Part shown: positions 17,864 to 25,379 of the stretch, piece by piece | How the letters are laid out: each line of letters starts with the position of its first letter | Numbering within the stretch: position 1 is the first letter of the stretch | Origin: Demequina activiva | GTDB taxonomy: Bacteria > Actinomycetota > Actinomycetes > Actinomycetales > Demequinaceae | Direction: 5' to 3' | Assembly: GCF_016862815.1 (NCBI RefSeq) | Contig: NZ_BONR01000001.1 | Span: 124,001-188,000 of the forward strand | Length of the DNA: 64,000 nucleotides | Notes under the pieces: generated by a model | Told to the model about the DNA's origin: nothing | The model's input: the letters and a program-made list of their open reading frames with translations, nothing else | The model's database searches: none | Position numbers and translations under genes: made by a program

Positions 17864-18517
17864 ATGACTGACCGCAAGGGTCCGCTCGCTCTGGCGATCG
17901 AGGACATCAACACCGCGATGCACCGCGACCCCGCGGCGCGCTCGCGGCTGGTGATCGCCCTGTCGTACCAGGGCGTCCACGCCATGTGGCACCACCGAGT
18001 GGCGCACTGGCTGTGGACCCATGGGCTCAAGTCCTACGGACGTCTCTGGTCGCAGTACGCACGTCGCCAGACCGGGATCGAGATCCACCCCGGCGCGACC
18101 ATCGGCCGGCGCGTGTTCATCGACCACGGCATGGGCGTCGTCATCGGCGAGACCGCGGTGATCGGCAACGACGTGCTGATGTTCAACGGCATCAACCTGG
18201 GCGGCGTCACGATGAGCCCCGGGAAGCGTCACCCCACCGTGGGCGACCGCGTGGTGATCGGCGCCGGCGCCAAGGTGCTCGGGCCGGTGCACATCGGAAG
18301 CGATGCGCGCATCGGCGCCAACGCCGTGGTGGTGAAGGACATCCCCGACGGCGCGACCGCGGTGGGGATTCCCGCCAAGGTGCGGGACCACCCGAACGAG
18401 CGCGAGGCCGGCACCGCCGCATCCGCCGTCGACGCCGGCGACTCGCACCGTCACCCGGACCTCGACGCGGCACCTCAGGAGCTGGAGCAGCGCGAGCCCG
18501 CGATGTACTGGATCTGA
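17864..18517 (+). CDS. cysE: Serine O-acetyltransferase
   Basis: Makes O-acetylserine, the substrate of CysK. 217 residues: helical N-terminus, then a left-handed beta-helix of hexapeptide repeats ([52 protein letters not shown]) with the catalytic HP and DHG elements. About 45 low-complexity C-terminal residues follow and may interact with CysK. Operon with cysK; a terminator follows. Confidence 0.96.
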   Translation: MTDRKGPLALAIEDINTAMHRDPAARSRLVIALSYQGVHAMWHHRVAHWLWTHGLKSYGRLWSQYARRQTGIEIHPGATIGRRVFIDHGMGVVIGETAVIGNDVLMFNGINLGGVTMSPGKRHPTVGDRVVIGAGAKVLGPVHIGSDARIGANAVVVKDIPDGATAVGIPAKVRDHPNEREAGTAASAVDAGDSHRHPDLDAAPQELEQREPAMYWI

Positions 18518-18545
18518 CCCGCACCGCGCCCCACCCGGGAAGCAG

Positions 18546-18581
18546 CGATGGGCCCGGCACCTCACGGTGCCGGGCCCATCG
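18546..18581. terminator. Terminator after cysE
   Basis: Perfect 16-bp stem (18546-18561 with 18566-18581) with loop TCAC, 28 bases after the cysE stop. Symmetric, so it could act on either strand in the convergent cysE/dps gap. Confidence 0.85.
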
Positions 18582-18588
18582 GCGTCAC

Positions 18589-18747
18589 GGACCGGAGACC
18601 GGTCCCACACGAAGTGCGACCCCCGCCGGGGGGGTGGCGGGGGTCGCGGCCCCACGAAGGGGGCGGGTCCCAGGGGGGTGGGACACTTCGGACCGCGGGC
18701 TGGCTCCACGAGGGATCCGTGCCTCGGCGGTCACTGCTTCAAGGATA
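18589..18747. other. Densely structured convergent spacer with G-quadruplex motif
   Basis: The gap between cysE and dps holds GGACCGG/CCGGTCC (18589-18605), a perfect 12-bp hairpin (18616-18647), GTCCCAC/GTGGGAC (18602-18608 with 18678-18684) crossing CGAAGTG/CACTTCG (18610-18616 with 18684-18690), GACCGC/GCGGTC (18691-18732), and four G runs at 18659-18682 with loops of 1, 5 and 1 nt. On the minus strand TATCCT (18742-18747) could be a -10 element for a small RNA ending at the cysE terminator. This may be a non-coding RNA or only a terminator region. Confidence 0.45.
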
Positions 18748-18795
18748 CCTTCTCGCTGTGACGGCCATGACCGCCGCGCCGGAGCCCAGCGCCGG

Positions 18796-19275
18796 TCAGG
18801 AGGCGAAGGCGCGCAGCATCCACGCGCTCTCCTCGTGGAAGTCGAGGCGTGCGTTGTACAGGTCCGCAGTGGCGCCGTCACCTGCCTCGTCGGCCGCCAC
18901 CGACAGCGGGCGAATGGTCGCGGCGATCGACTCGTGGTCGCGCTGCAGGATGCGCACCATCTCGAGTGCGTCGTCCGTGGGCTCGTGGTCCTTGAGGCTC
19001 GACAGCTCGAGCATCTCCGCCATCGACCCGGGCGCGGTGTCACCGAGGGCACGCATGCGCTCCGCGAGGTCGTCGGAGGCGGCGAACAGGGCGTTGTACT
19101 GCTCCTCGAACATCAGGTGCAGGGAGCGGAAGTGCGGGCCCGTGACGTTCCAGTGGTAGCCGTGCGTCTTGAGGTACAGCGTGAACGTGTCCGCCAGCAC
19201 CTTCGCGAGGCCGGAGTTGATCTCCTTGAGATCCGTGTCCTCGATGCCGATCTGCGGCGACTCGTTGCTCGTCAT
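18796..19275 (-). CDS. dps: Dps-family ferritin / DNA-protecting protein
   Basis: 159-residue four-helix protein that oxidises and stores iron and can coat DNA under starvation or oxidative stress. The inter-subunit ferroxidase motif HWNVTGPHFRSLHLMFEEQY and the later DHES segment are present. ATG 19275 with AGGAG upstream. Divergent from the CoA-binding gene across a 150-bp promoter gap. Confidence 0.93.
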   Translation of the reverse strand: MTSNESPQIGIEDTDLKEINSGLAKVLADTFTLYLKTHGYHWNVTGPHFRSLHLMFEEQYNALFAASDDLAERMRALGDTAPGSMAEMLELSSLKDHEPTDDALEMVRILQRDHESIAATIRPLSVAADEAGDGATADLYNARLDFHEESAWMLRAFAS

Positions 19276-19425
19276 GATGGGAGGCTCCTGTTCTTCTCGG
19301 GATCCATCGACGGCTGTGTCAACCGGAGCGACCGCACGGTCATTCCCGCCGGACGGCGCTGGTGCGCGCTCGGCTCTCCACGGCCGATTTCTGGAATATT
19401 CGGCGCGGCGGTACGTTCCGAAGGT

Positions 19426-19926
19426 ATGAGCATCGAGATGCCAGGAGACCTGTCCGGCGAGGTCTGCCCCGCCCCCTCCGCGTCGCACCTGCCGGGAGAC
19501 GACGCGCTGGTCGAGCTGTTGACCCGGGCACGCTCGGTGGCCGTGGTGGGAGCGTCGCCCAGCGACCACCGCACCTCCTACGCGATCGCGACCTGGCTGA
19601 TGAACCGCACGCCGTTCGAGATCTACCTCGTGAACCCTATGGCCGAGGGGCAGGAGATCCGCGGGCACGGCTTCTACGACTCTCTTGACGACCTTCCCGT
19701 GGTCCCCGACATCGTCGACGTGTTCCGACGCTCGGAGCACGTCCCGCCCGTCGCCGACGAGGCCATCGACGTGGGCGCGGCCGCGCTGTGGCTGCAGCTG
19801 GGCGTGGTCGACGAGGAGTCCGCCGCCCGCGCCCGCGCGGCCGGCATGGATGTGATCCAGAACCACTGCATCAAGGTCGAGTACGAGCGGCTGCGGGCGC
19901 GCATCGACGAGGCGCGCGCGGCCTGA
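19426..19926 (+). CDS. CoA-binding domain protein (YccU-like)
   Basis: 166 residues with a Rossmann-type CoA-binding fold: VAVVGASPSDHRTSYAIATW, VNPMAEGQEIRGHGFYDSL, VDVFRRSEHV and NHCIKVEY. The family is usually stand-alone with uncertain function, possibly CoA-disulfide or acyl-CoA related. TACGTT ends 8 nt before ATG 19426, suggesting little or no leader. Confidence 0.88.
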   Translation: MSIEMPGDLSGEVCPAPSASHLPGDDALVELLTRARSVAVVGASPSDHRTSYAIATWLMNRTPFEIYLVNPMAEGQEIRGHGFYDSLDDLPVVPDIVDVFRRSEHVPPVADEAIDVGAAALWLQLGVVDEESAARARAAGMDVIQNHCIKVEYERLRARIDEARAA

Positions 19927-19975
19927 CGCCGCGTCCACCGCGCGCGCCGCACCGCGGCGGTGCGAGAATCGTGGC

Positions 19976-21235
19976 GTGACCATTCCCGACGGCTATCGCC
20001 TCGTCTCCCCTGCTCGCGACCGCGCCCAGGACCTGCTCCACGTCGCGGGCTTCGCGTTCGCGTTCACGGTGCCTGCCAAGGACGCGCAGTTCATCGACCG
20101 CATCATCCCGTTCGATCGCGCACGCGCCGTCGAGGTGACGGACTCGGCCCGTGGCCCAGCAGGCTCCCTCGCCGCGGTCCACGCGTCGTTCCCGTTCACC
20201 ACCTGCGTCCCGGGCGGTCGTACCGTCCCCACCGCCGGGCTCACCTGGGTCGCGGTCCACCAGGGGCACCGTCGACGCGGTCTGCTGCGCGCGATGATGA
20301 CCGACCACTTCTCGCGCTCGCTGGCGCGTGGCGAGGTGATCTCCACCCTGTATGCCGCGGAGACCCCCATCTACCAGCGCTTCGGATACGGCCTCGCGGC
20401 GCCCGCGCTGCGCATGGAGCTGTCCCGGGGCGCGCAGCTGCGGGACGTCCCCGGCTCGGACGCGCTCACGGTGACTCTCGACTCAGCCGACGCCGAGCGT
20501 GACGCGGAGGTGGTGCGCACCGTGCAGTCGCGCATGACCCGGCCCGGCACCACCACGACGCTCACCGACGAGTACGTCGCGGACCTGTTCCTCGACCTGG
20601 AGCACGAGCGCGAGGGTGCGGAGGAGCTCAGGATCCTCACCATCCGCGACGGCGATGCGCCCGTGGCCTACGCGCTGTTCCAGCGCAAGGAGTCCTGGAA
20701 CGACGCGGGCGCCGACGGCAAGGTGCGGGTGCGGTGCTGGGCGGCGCTCGACGCGGCAGCGTCCCACCGGCTGTGGTCCGTGCTCGTGGACTTCGACCTG
20801 ATGTCAGCGACCCAGGCGGACAAGTTCGCCCACGATGACCCCCTGGTGCACCTGCTGAAGGAGCCGCGCGGAGCGAAGATGGGCTCCTACGACAACCTCT
20901 GGCTGCGCATCCTCGACGTCAAGGGTGCGCTCGAGGGACGCGGATGGTCGACGGACTGCGATGTGACCGTCGCCGTCGAGGACTCCGTGCTGCCGGACAA
21001 CGCGGGCACGTGGCGCATCCGCGCGGTGGACGGCGCTGCCACCGTGGACCGCAGCGACGACGACCCCGAGGTCACCGTGGGGATCCAGGACCTCGGCGCG
21101 ACCTACCTGGGCGGCCCCACGCTCGCGGCGCTCGCCGCGGCGGGACTCGTGACCGAGCACCGCGTGGGCGCGGTGCAGGCTCTGTCGCGCGCGCTCAGCT
21201 CGGACGTGAAGCCGGTCGCCAATCTCAACTTCTGA
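19976..21235 (+). CDS. Eis-family GNAT N-acetyltransferase, copy 1
   Basis: 419 residues: an N-terminal GNAT domain with the acetyl-CoA loop VAVHQGHRRRGLLRAMM (92-108) and IYQRFGYG (132-139), a second GNAT-like half, and a C-terminal SCP2-like domain. It ends in NLNF; in Mycobacterium tuberculosis Eis the terminal phenylalanine carboxylate is the catalytic base, and a C-terminal Phe is kept here. Eis enzymes acetylate amines including aminoglycosides; the native substrate is unknown. GTG 19976 follows GAGAAT by 6 nt. Confidence 0.9.
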   Translation: MTIPDGYRLVSPARDRAQDLLHVAGFAFAFTVPAKDAQFIDRIIPFDRARAVEVTDSARGPAGSLAAVHASFPFTTCVPGGRTVPTAGLTWVAVHQGHRRRGLLRAMMTDHFSRSLARGEVISTLYAAETPIYQRFGYGLAAPALRMELSRGAQLRDVPGSDALTVTLDSADAERDAEVVRTVQSRMTRPGTTTTLTDEYVADLFLDLEHEREGAEELRILTIRDGDAPVAYALFQRKESWNDAGADGKVRVRCWAALDAAASHRLWSVLVDFDLMSATQADKFAHDDPLVHLLKEPRGAKMGSYDNLWLRILDVKGALEGRGWSTDCDVTVAVEDSVLPDNAGTWRIRAVDGAATVDRSDDDPEVTVGIQDLGATYLGGPTLAALAAAGLVTEHRVGAVQALSRALSSDVKPVANLNF

Positions 21236-21326
21236 CGCGGTGCGCACCCGCGCATCGGCCGCATTCCACCGTGTGGCGACGTGCACAAGGTTTGGTCATC
21301 GTCAAGAAACCTGAAAGTCTGGACAC

Positions 21327-22589
21327 ATGAAGAAGGCAGAGGGTTACCAGTCCATCTCCGTTCCCGAGGGCCGTCTGGACGAGTTCTTCCAGGTAGTGCA
21401 GTGGGCCTTCGTGGGCGAGTGGCTCATCGAGGACCGCCAGGACTACATCGATGCACTGCCCACCGAGCGAGCCCGAGGGCTCGAGGTCACGGACGAGCGC
21501 CGCGGTGAGGTGGGAGAGATCGCCGCCGTCCACGCGAGCTTCGGCACGGAGATGATCACGCCCGGCGGCAGGCGGGTGCCCACCGCCGGTCTGTCGTGGC
21601 TGGGCGTCCACCCGTCTCACCGCCGGCGCGGCCTGATGACCGAGATGATGCACGACCACTTCCGCCGCTGCATCGAGCGCGGCGAGGCCGTGAGCGCGCT
21701 GTACGCGATGGAGGCGGAGATCTACGCGCGGTTCGGATACGGCATGGGCTCGCAGACGGTCAAGGCGTCGATCCCGCGCGGCCCGCGCATGTGGAAGGTC
21801 GAGGGCGCGGACGAGCTCACGGTGCGCCTCGAGCGCGCCGACTTCGCTGCGCACGACCAGCTGGTCGCCGACCTGCAGGCGAAGCTCACCCGTCCCGGCA
21901 CCATCCTGAACCCCGTGGGATCGGGCAGGAACGCACGCTTCACCGACCCGGTGGGCAACCGCCACGGCTACGAGAAGTGGCGCCTCGCGATCGTCGAGGA
22001 CCGCGGCGAGCCCGTCGCCTACGCCTTCTTCCGCCGCAAGCCGGACTCCGAGCTCGGCATCCACGACGGCGTGTGCCAGGTGCGCGAGCACGGATCGCTC
22101 ACCCCGGCGGCCTCGCAGCGCCTGTGGCAGACCCTCACGGACTTCGACCTCGTGGGCACCACGCACACGGAGAACCTGGCGACCGACGACCCGCTGCTGT
22201 ACCAGCTCAAGGACGCCCGCGGCGCTCGGTCCAAAGTGATCGACAACCTGTGGATCCGCCTGCTCGACGTGCCCACCGCGCTGCAGTCCCGGGAGTACTT
22301 CCACGACTGCGACGTGACCTTCTCCCTCACCGACAAGCACGTTCCCGACAACGCGGGCACGTGGCGCATCGTCGTGGACGGGGCCGATGCCACGGTCACC
22401 CGCGCGGAGGGAGCGACGGCGGACCTCGAGATGGACGTGCGCGACCTCGCCACGGTCTACCTGGGCGGCACCAGCCTCGAGTCGCTGACCGCCGCGGGGC
22501 TCATCCGCGAGAACGCGCCCGGCCAGGCACGCGAGCTTGCCGTCGCGATGATGTCTCCCGTCGCGCCGCTGACCAACTGGGACTTCTAG
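21327..22589 (+). CDS. Eis-family GNAT N-acetyltransferase, copy 2
   Basis: 420 residues, paralog of the gene 91 bp upstream with the same layout: acetyl-CoA loop LGVHPSHRRRGLMTEMM, IYARFGYG, conserved VPDNAGTWRI, TVYLGGTSLESLTAAGL, and C-terminal NWDF. Sequences differ enough that the duplication is not recent. ATG 21327 follows AAGTCT by 6 nt, so each copy appears to have its own promoter. Confidence 0.9.
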   Translation: MKKAEGYQSISVPEGRLDEFFQVVQWAFVGEWLIEDRQDYIDALPTERARGLEVTDERRGEVGEIAAVHASFGTEMITPGGRRVPTAGLSWLGVHPSHRRRGLMTEMMHDHFRRCIERGEAVSALYAMEAEIYARFGYGMGSQTVKASIPRGPRMWKVEGADELTVRLERADFAAHDQLVADLQAKLTRPGTILNPVGSGRNARFTDPVGNRHGYEKWRLAIVEDRGEPVAYAFFRRKPDSELGIHDGVCQVREHGSLTPAASQRLWQTLTDFDLVGTTHTENLATDDPLLYQLKDARGARSKVIDNLWIRLLDVPTALQSREYFHDCDVTFSLTDKHVPDNAGTWRIVVDGADATVTRAEGATADLEMDVRDLATVYLGGTSLESLTAAGLIRENAPGQARELAVAMMSPVAPLTNWDF

Positions 22590-22623
22590 CCTCGCCGGCT
22601 CTCAGCGGCTGCCGGGCGCGGCG

Positions 22624-23073
22624 TCAGCGCTGCTGCTCGTAGCGCGTCATCTCGTCGATGCGGCGCTGGTGACGCTCGTCACCGCTGAAGGGCTCGCTCA
22701 CGAACGCATCGGCGATCGCCGCTGCCTCGTCGAGCGAGTGCATCCGGGCACCGATGGAGCCCACCTGAGCGTCGTTGTGCTGGCGTGCCAGGCGCGCCGT
22801 CTCCTCGGACCAGATGAGCGCCGCGCGGATGCCGGTCACCCGGTTCGCCGCGAGCTGCTCCCCATTGCCGGAGCCGCCGATGACGATGCCCAGCGTGTCC
22901 GACTGCGCCCGGACCGCCTCCGCGGCGGCGATGCAGAACGACGGGTAGTCGTCCTGAGCGTCGTACTCGTGGGCCCCGTGGTCCACGACCTCGTGCCCGC
23001 CCTCCCCCAGGTGGGCCTTGAGGTGCTCCTTGAGCTCGTATCCGGCGTGATCGGCGGCGATGTGGATGCGCAT
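22624..23073 (-). CDS. rpiB: Ribose-5-phosphate isomerase B
   Basis: 149 residues of the RpiB/LacAB family, interconverting ribose-5-phosphate and ribulose-5-phosphate in the pentose phosphate pathway. N-terminal MRIHIAADHAGYELK carries the phosphate-binding D-H; IGGSGNGEQLAANRV and the arginine/histidine active-site segments are present. CAGGAT precedes ATG 23073 by 6 nt. Monocistronic. Confidence 0.94.
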   Translation of the reverse strand: MRIHIAADHAGYELKEHLKAHLGEGGHEVVDHGAHEYDAQDDYPSFCIAAAEAVRAQSDTLGIVIGGSGNGEQLAANRVTGIRAALIWSEETARLARQHNDAQVGSIGARMHSLDEAAAIADAFVSEPFSGDERHQRRIDEMTRYEQQR

Positions 23074-23154
23074 GGCCCCATCCTGCCAGCACCCGGCGCA
23101 CGCCGTGAGCGAAACTGCCGGGAGGCATGCACGGCCCGCCCTAGGGTGGTGGGC

Positions 23155-25092
23155 ATGGCATCGCATTCAGGCATCGACCGGTCCGAGTTCTCCCCCACCG
23201 TGCGCCCCGGCGACGACTTCTTCCGCTACGTGAGCGGGCCGTGGGAGGAGTCCCACGTGATCCCCGACGACCGCGCCGCGGACGGCAGCTTCTACACCTT
23301 GCGCGACGAGGCGGAGAAGCACACCCGCGCGATCATCGAGGCCGCGGACCCCGACTCCCAGATCGGGGCCCTGTACCGCAGCTTCATGGACGTCGACCGC
23401 GTGGACGCGCTCGGGACGCAGCCGCTGGCCGAGGATCTGGACCTCATCGCGAGCGCCCAGGACCACTCGGCGCTCGCCGCGGCGATGGGCGCGCTGCAGC
23501 GCACCGGCGTGAGCGGCACCGTGGGCTACTACGTGTTCGCGGACAAGAACAACCCTGACGCCAACGTCGTCTACCTCGCCCAGTACGGCCTGGGGCTGCC
23601 GGACGAGGCGTACTACCGCGAGGAGTCGCACGCGGACACCCGCGCCAAGTACGTCGAGCACGTGGACCGCATGGCGGCGCTGACCGGAGTGCCGTTCTCC
23701 GGCGCCTCCATCCTGGCGCTCGAGACCGCGCTCGCTCAGCACCACTGGGACGTCGTGAAGACGCGCGAGGCGGAGCTCACCCACAACCCCACCACGCTCG
23801 CGCGCCTGGCCGCGGACGCCCCCGGCTTCGACTGGCGCACGTGGGCGGACGCGATCCACCTCCCGGAGGCGGCGGAGGACCTGCTGATCGCGGGCGAGCC
23901 CAGCTACTTCGAGGCGTTCTCCGCGCTGTGGCCTCAGACCTCGGTCGAGGACTGGCAGGAGTACTTGCGCTGGCGCGTGGTCAACAGCCGCGCCCCGTAC
24001 CTCACCGAGGAGATCTCGAAGGCCAACTTCTCGTTCTACGGAACTGTGCTGTCCGGCGCCGTCGAGCAGCGCGATCGGTGGAAGCGCGGGGTGGGCTTCG
24101 TGGAGTCGGTGGCCGGCGAGCTGGTGGGCCAGGAGTACGTGAAGGAGCACTTCCCGCCCGACTACAAGGAGCAGATGGATCGCCTGGTCGCGAACCTCAT
24201 CGAGGCCTACCGGGTGTCGATCGACGCCCTCCCCTGGATGACTCCCGCCACCCGTCAGCGAGCGCTCGACAAGCTCGCGCAGTTCACGCCCAAGATCGGC
24301 TACCCCGAGAAGTGGCGCGACTACAGCGGCCTCGAGGTCTCCGCGGAGGACCTGGTGGGCAACGTCCGTGCCGCATCGGCCTTCGAGGAGGACTGGGAGT
24401 GGTCCAAGATCGGCAGGCCGGTGGACCGCACCGAGTGGCTCATGACGCCCCAGACGGTCAACGCCTACTACCTGCCCATGGCCAACGAGATCGTGTTCCC
24501 CGCGGCGATCCTGCAGCCGCCGTTCTTCCACCCGGAGGCGGACAACGCGGTCAACTATGGCGGCATCGGCTCCGTCATCGGCCACGAGATCGGTCACGGC
24601 TTCGACGATCAGGGCTCGAAGTACAACGGCACGGGTGCGCTCGAGGACTGGTGGACCGAGGAGGACCGCGCGGCGTTCATGGAGCGCGCCAACGCCCTCA
24701 TCGCCCAGTACGACGGCTACTCGCCCCGCCAGCTCGACGGTTCGCACCACGTCAACGGCGCGCTCACCGTGGGAGAGAACATCGGCGACCTCGCCGGCGT
24801 CGAGATCGCACTCAAGGCCTACGAGATCGCGCTGGGCCACCCGATCGCGGAGGCGCCCGAGGTGGACGGCCTCACCGCGACGCAGCGCTTCTTCATCGGC
24901 TACGCCCTCACCGAGCGCATGAAGACGCGCTCCGAGGCGCTCATCACCCGCTTGTCGACGGACCCGCACTCCCCCAGCGAGTTCCGCGTCAACGGCATCG
25001 TGCGCAACATGGACGCGTGGTACGACGCGTTCGAGGTCACCGAGGGCGACGAGCTGTGGCTGGCCCCGCAGGAGCGCGTCAGCATCTGGTGA
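23155..25092 (+). CDS. M13-family metallopeptidase (neprilysin/PepO-like)
   Basis: 645-residue zinc endopeptidase that cleaves short peptides. HEIGH at 477-481 provides two zinc ligands and the base, ENIGD around Glu541 provides the third ligand, and NAYYLPMANEI is the substrate-backbone motif. No signal peptide, so it is cytoplasmic like PepO. TAGGGT ends 7 nt before ATG 23155 (leaderless). A 33-residue Cys-rich ORF follows 104 bp downstream. Confidence 0.93.
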   Translation: MASHSGIDRSEFSPTVRPGDDFFRYVSGPWEESHVIPDDRAADGSFYTLRDEAEKHTRAIIEAADPDSQIGALYRSFMDVDRVDALGTQPLAEDLDLIASAQDHSALAAAMGALQRTGVSGTVGYYVFADKNNPDANVVYLAQYGLGLPDEAYYREESHADTRAKYVEHVDRMAALTGVPFSGASILALETALAQHHWDVVKTREAELTHNPTTLARLAADAPGFDWRTWADAIHLPEAAEDLLIAGEPSYFEAFSALWPQTSVEDWQEYLRWRVVNSRAPYLTEEISKANFSFYGTVLSGAVEQRDRWKRGVGFVESVAGELVGQEYVKEHFPPDYKEQMDRLVANLIEAYRVSIDALPWMTPATRQRALDKLAQFTPKIGYPEKWRDYSGLEVSAEDLVGNVRAASAFEEDWEWSKIGRPVDRTEWLMTPQTVNAYYLPMANEIVFPAAILQPPFFHPEADNAVNYGGIGSVIGHEIGHGFDDQGSKYNGTGALEDWWTEEDRAAFMERANALIAQYDGYSPRQLDGSHHVNGALTVGENIGDLAGVEIALKAYEIALGHPIAEAPEVDGLTATQRFFIGYALTERMKTRSEALITRLSTDPHSPSEFRVNGIVRNMDAWYDAFEVTEGDELWLAPQERVSIW

Positions 25093-25196
25093 CGACCGAT
25101 GCGCGGGCGCGGCGCCCGCGCGGGGCCCGGCATCCGAGGGGTTACAGTGGGCTCAGGCGCCGCGGTGGCGCTGTCCCCGAAAGCGAGGAGGCATCT

Positions 25197-25298
25197 ATGG
25201 CTGAGAAGCAGAGCATCGACCTGATCGACAAGGACGCGCAGGCGACCGTCGAGAATGCTGGCGGATGCTGCGGAGGCAGCTGCGGCTGCGGTCAGTAG
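25197..25298 (+). CDS. 33-residue Cys/Gly-rich peptide
   Basis: Short ORF with a strong ribosome site (GCGAGGAGG, 6 nt before ATG 25197) and a solid terminator after it. The N-terminal two thirds is charged (MAEKQSIDLIDKDAQATVEN) and the end is AGGCCGGSCGCGQ with four cysteines. The layout resembles a leader plus core of a ribosomally made peptide, or a metal-binding tail. Neighbours are an M13 peptidase upstream and an ABC exporter facing it downstream. No modification enzyme is visible. Function unknown. Confidence 0.75.
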   Translation: MAEKQSIDLIDKDAQATVENAGGCCGGSCGCGQ

Positions 25299-25322
25299 TC
25301 GACCACACCGTTTCGAGACAGA

Positions 25323-25354
25323 GGGCGGGATCGGGCTCAGGCCCGGTCCCGCCC
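25323..25354. terminator. Terminator between the Cys-rich ORF and the ABC exporter
   Basis: 14-bp stem (25323-25336 with 25341-25354, one G-U pair) and a 4-nt loop, 24 bases after the peptide stop and 25 before the 3' end of the ABC gene. Suited to both directions. Confidence 0.8.
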
Positions 25355-25379
25355 TTCTGCGTCCGTCACCGGGGTGCGG

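Noticed and set aside
21288..21312. AGGTTT/AAACCT inverted repeat before the second eis gene
   Set aside because: Only six paired bases around a long spacer; it is too weak to call an operator without comparative support.
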